Origin: Straminergon stramineum
Taxonomy: Eukaryota > Streptophyta > Bryopsida > Hypnales > Calliergonaceae
Direction: 5' to 3'
NCBI GenBank assembly: GCA_963920665.1
Contig: OY987263.1
Coordinates: forward strand, 37,746,547-37,810,546
Length of the DNA: 64,000 nucleotides
Each line of letters begins with the position of its first letter. The stretch's first letter is position 1. Under the pieces are notes generated by a model that ran no database searches, was not told where the DNA came from, and saw only the letters and a list, made by a program, of their open reading frames with translations. Of the stretch, positions 61,648 through 64,000 are shown piece by piece. A program made the translations under genes and the position numbers.

Positions 61648-62920
61648 CCTGCCATTGAGGCAAAAGGTTCCACTTCACAAAAGACCACAACGTCTTTTTA
61701 TGCGAAAGAGGATGATTACATATTGTGCGGCATGGGAGATCCCATAGAAACATCAATGGATGCTTTCGCAATGACATGGAGCAAAATCGTAGTGCATGAT
61801 GTACCATGAGGGGTGAGTTTGGGGGTTGGTTCCAAACAAGGTGAGGCCAACCCTCAGCACGGTTGTTAGAGTCATTCACGTTAGAAGATGTGGTGCCTAC
61901 TTCATTCATGGTACCATTGATTCAAGACTCATGCAACCAACATGCTATTCAAATCATGAACAAAGGTGATCAAGGTACAAGTATTTTATTTAATGCAACC
62001 ATTGTAGTATGTCAAGCTCCATTATTTTGGGGGTCTATAATTTCGCACTCAGAATTTAGTATGGCTACGATGTTCCAATTGGCAACCACTATGTAGGAGG
62101 GTGGCACCTCAACATCAATTGGCACCATGGAAACTGTGCTTGAGCCGAAATTAGTGGGTGATGGGGATTGGACCGAGTTAGAGGTCTTATTTCAGTAGCC
62201 ACTCAGTTCAAGACCATGCCAACACGCTTGACAATAGAGCGGTCATCCTTCACTCCAAGGGTGTTGGTTCTTGATAATTCTGAAGACATTTTCCAACTAG
62301 TTGGGCCCAAAGGGAGAGTTTTTGGGCCTTGACGGGTACTATTGGATTTCAATGCACAACCCTTGATGTTGGATGAGTCAGCCATTGAAGGCTTGATTTT
62401 GACCAAAGACACATTGCAAACTTGTCTGTGGACGATTAATACTTCTATGGGAGGAATGGAGAAAGCAAATGGCATCACGAGGAGTGAGTTGACACTACAA
62501 CTTCATCATGATGATGTTGAAGATGCTAGCTTCATGAAGGTAAAAGCTATAGTCACTAAAGCCAAATCATATGATATTTTGGTAGGGACTATGGTATTAT
62601 ACCCTATGGATTTTACCTTAGACTTTTGGGAGGAGACAATATCTTATAGATTAAGATAGTAAGTAGGCCATGGGTAGAAGGCTCAACTACCAACTCGTTT
62701 TAGTCAAGTTCTCATCAGTAATTTAGTTGATCTCTATTGTTTTGGGGGCTTGTAGTAGAAGGCCAACCGTGGTTTGAGGAGGATTTTGATAATTCTCCAA
62801 TCATCACTTCAATTGTTGTTGTTAAGGAAGATGATCATATCAATGTTTTGGATGTTGGGGGCGAAGCTTTGTATCAACCAAGGGTGGAAGCGGCTTAGGG
62901 GAGCACCACTAAGCTACAAA
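61648..62920 (+). pseudogene. Ty3/gypsy protease-region relic, second copy
   Basis: Identical to 25765-27037, including the D-F-N-A sequence where the protease active site should be. Confidence 0.75.
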
Positions 62921-64000
62921 CACTAGAAGAAAAACGTATCCGGTACAACCGACTACTATACAACTAGTGTCCTATACAATTATCTTACAATTGTAACCCT
63001 CTCTATTAACACCAAATCTAACATAATTATTTTATGTCATTGTTTTACATCATTGATACTTTATTTTAGTTGCAAAGCAGGCAATCTAAAGTTGCAAAAA
63101 ACAACTAGGAAACAACTAGGAAAATATTGCAACTGTAAAATGACCATAGTTGTTTCTTAGTCACTTTCTAGTCATTTCCTAGTTGCTTTCTAGTCATACA
63201 ATAATTGTTTCTTAGTCATTTCCTACTGAACTAGAAAATTCAACTTTTTCATTGATTTGGTTGCATAGATTTGATTCACTTTTCTATTGATTTGGAGAGT
63301 AATTTGTTAATTTGGATAGAAATCAATAGAAAAGTGAACCAAATGAATGCAACCAAATCAACAAAAAATTGAATTTTCTAATAGTGAAGCTAGTCATCTC
63401 CTAGTCGCTATTAAGTTGTACGCTAGTTGTTTCTTAGTCATTTTCTAGTTGTTTCCTAGTTGCTTCCAAAGTTCATTCCCATTTGTCTTATATCAATTGT
63501 CCCATATCAATTGTGAAGAGTACCATTAGGTTGGACATATAAGACTTGTAAGTTGTAGTCTTAGGCAATGAATTTTGTTGATAGAATTCTAAGATTTCTA
63601 CAATTTCAAGATTTCTATGATTTGTAGATTTCTATAGAGTATAGATTTCTACAATCTATAGAAATCGAAAAATATTTAAAATCTAAGACATTTTAAAATT
63701 TGAGAAATTGTAAGGTATCCTAATTCCTAAACCAAGGAAATCTATTAAATACCAATATTTAAAATTTTGAAATCTAAGAAGAAGGTAGATCTAAAATATA
63801 GAAAAATATAGATTTGGAATTTTGAAATCTAGAAAAAAGGTAGTTCAAAAATTCAAAAATCTAGAAAGAAGGTAGATATGAAATTTTGAAATCTACAAAT
63901 CATTGAGATTAATATTTTAAAATCTACAAATCTACAAGTCACAAATAAGTCCCAATTATTGCACCTTCTTCCTAGATTTTAGGATGTCCACTACGACTAA
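62921..64000. mobile_element. CACTAGAAG-family element, second copy, cut by window end
   Basis: Second copy of 27038-28117 with the nested foldback MITE at 63224-63386. The right end lies outside the window. Confidence 0.75.

Larger units (their letters stand above)
41399..64000. repeat. Second copy of the long direct repeat (continues beyond the window)
   Basis: Collinear with 5516-28117 at offset 35,883 and cut by the window end. Had the duplication been older, the AT tracts, microsatellites and minisatellites would be expected to differ in length; they do not. The distance from start to start gives a unit of 35,883 bp, and whether further copies follow is unknown. Confidence 0.95.

Overview
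This is a window of AT-rich nuclear plant DNA. The organism is a land plant. The evidence is a plant-type TM9 (nonaspanin) gene with a C-terminal KXD sorting signal, a mitochondrial complex I 51-kDa (NDUFV1/CI51) gene with GT-AG introns and the plant proline-rich N terminus, several CACTA-superfamily DNA transposons, and decayed Ty3/gypsy retroelements. The intergenic sequence is repeat-rich and CpG-poor. I cannot place the species from sequence alone.

Layout. 1-1197: last exon of a TM9SF gene whose 5' part lies outside the window. 1198-5515: 3' flank, then a patchwork of dispersed AT-rich repeats. 5516-41398: a 35,883-bp unit. It begins with an intact four-exon NDUFV1 gene (5838-8424, 486 aa) and continues with a dispersed repeat (9405-10574), unrecognised non-coding DNA, a 347-codon unknown minus-strand ORF (14417-15460), a 5,343-bp non-autonomous CACTA transposon with perfect 3-bp target duplication (15616-20958), GTCCGCC-rich islands, two short tandem arrays (49 bp and 22 bp), and a broken Ty3/gypsy element (about 25765-29724). 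That gypsy relic holds a CACTA-like element where its reverse transcriptase should be and a 204-bp foldback MITE inside its integrase. The unit ends with minisatellite and unknown sequence, a second gypsy integrase relic (35786-36300), a CCAAT/ATTGG-rich stretch (36590-37770), and a CACTA-like element (38791-40645) that itself contains another TIR element. From 41399 to the window end the sequence repeats 5516-28117 with constant offset 35,883. I saw no indel and no substitution in the stretches compared, and all predicted proteins are identical.

The main result is therefore a very recent (or assembly-generated) direct tandem duplication of about 36 kb that gives two intact, identical NDUFV1 genes. 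Left of position 5516/41399 the flanks are only partly related and diverged. The two genes therefore share only about 320 bp upstream of the ATG and have different distal promoters. NDUFV1 encodes the NADH-oxidising, FMN- and [4Fe-4S]-binding subunit of respiratory complex I. TM9SF acts in Golgi/endosome membranes. The two genes have no evident functional link. I found no prokaryotic-type system, CRISPR array, or rRNA or tRNA gene that I could support.
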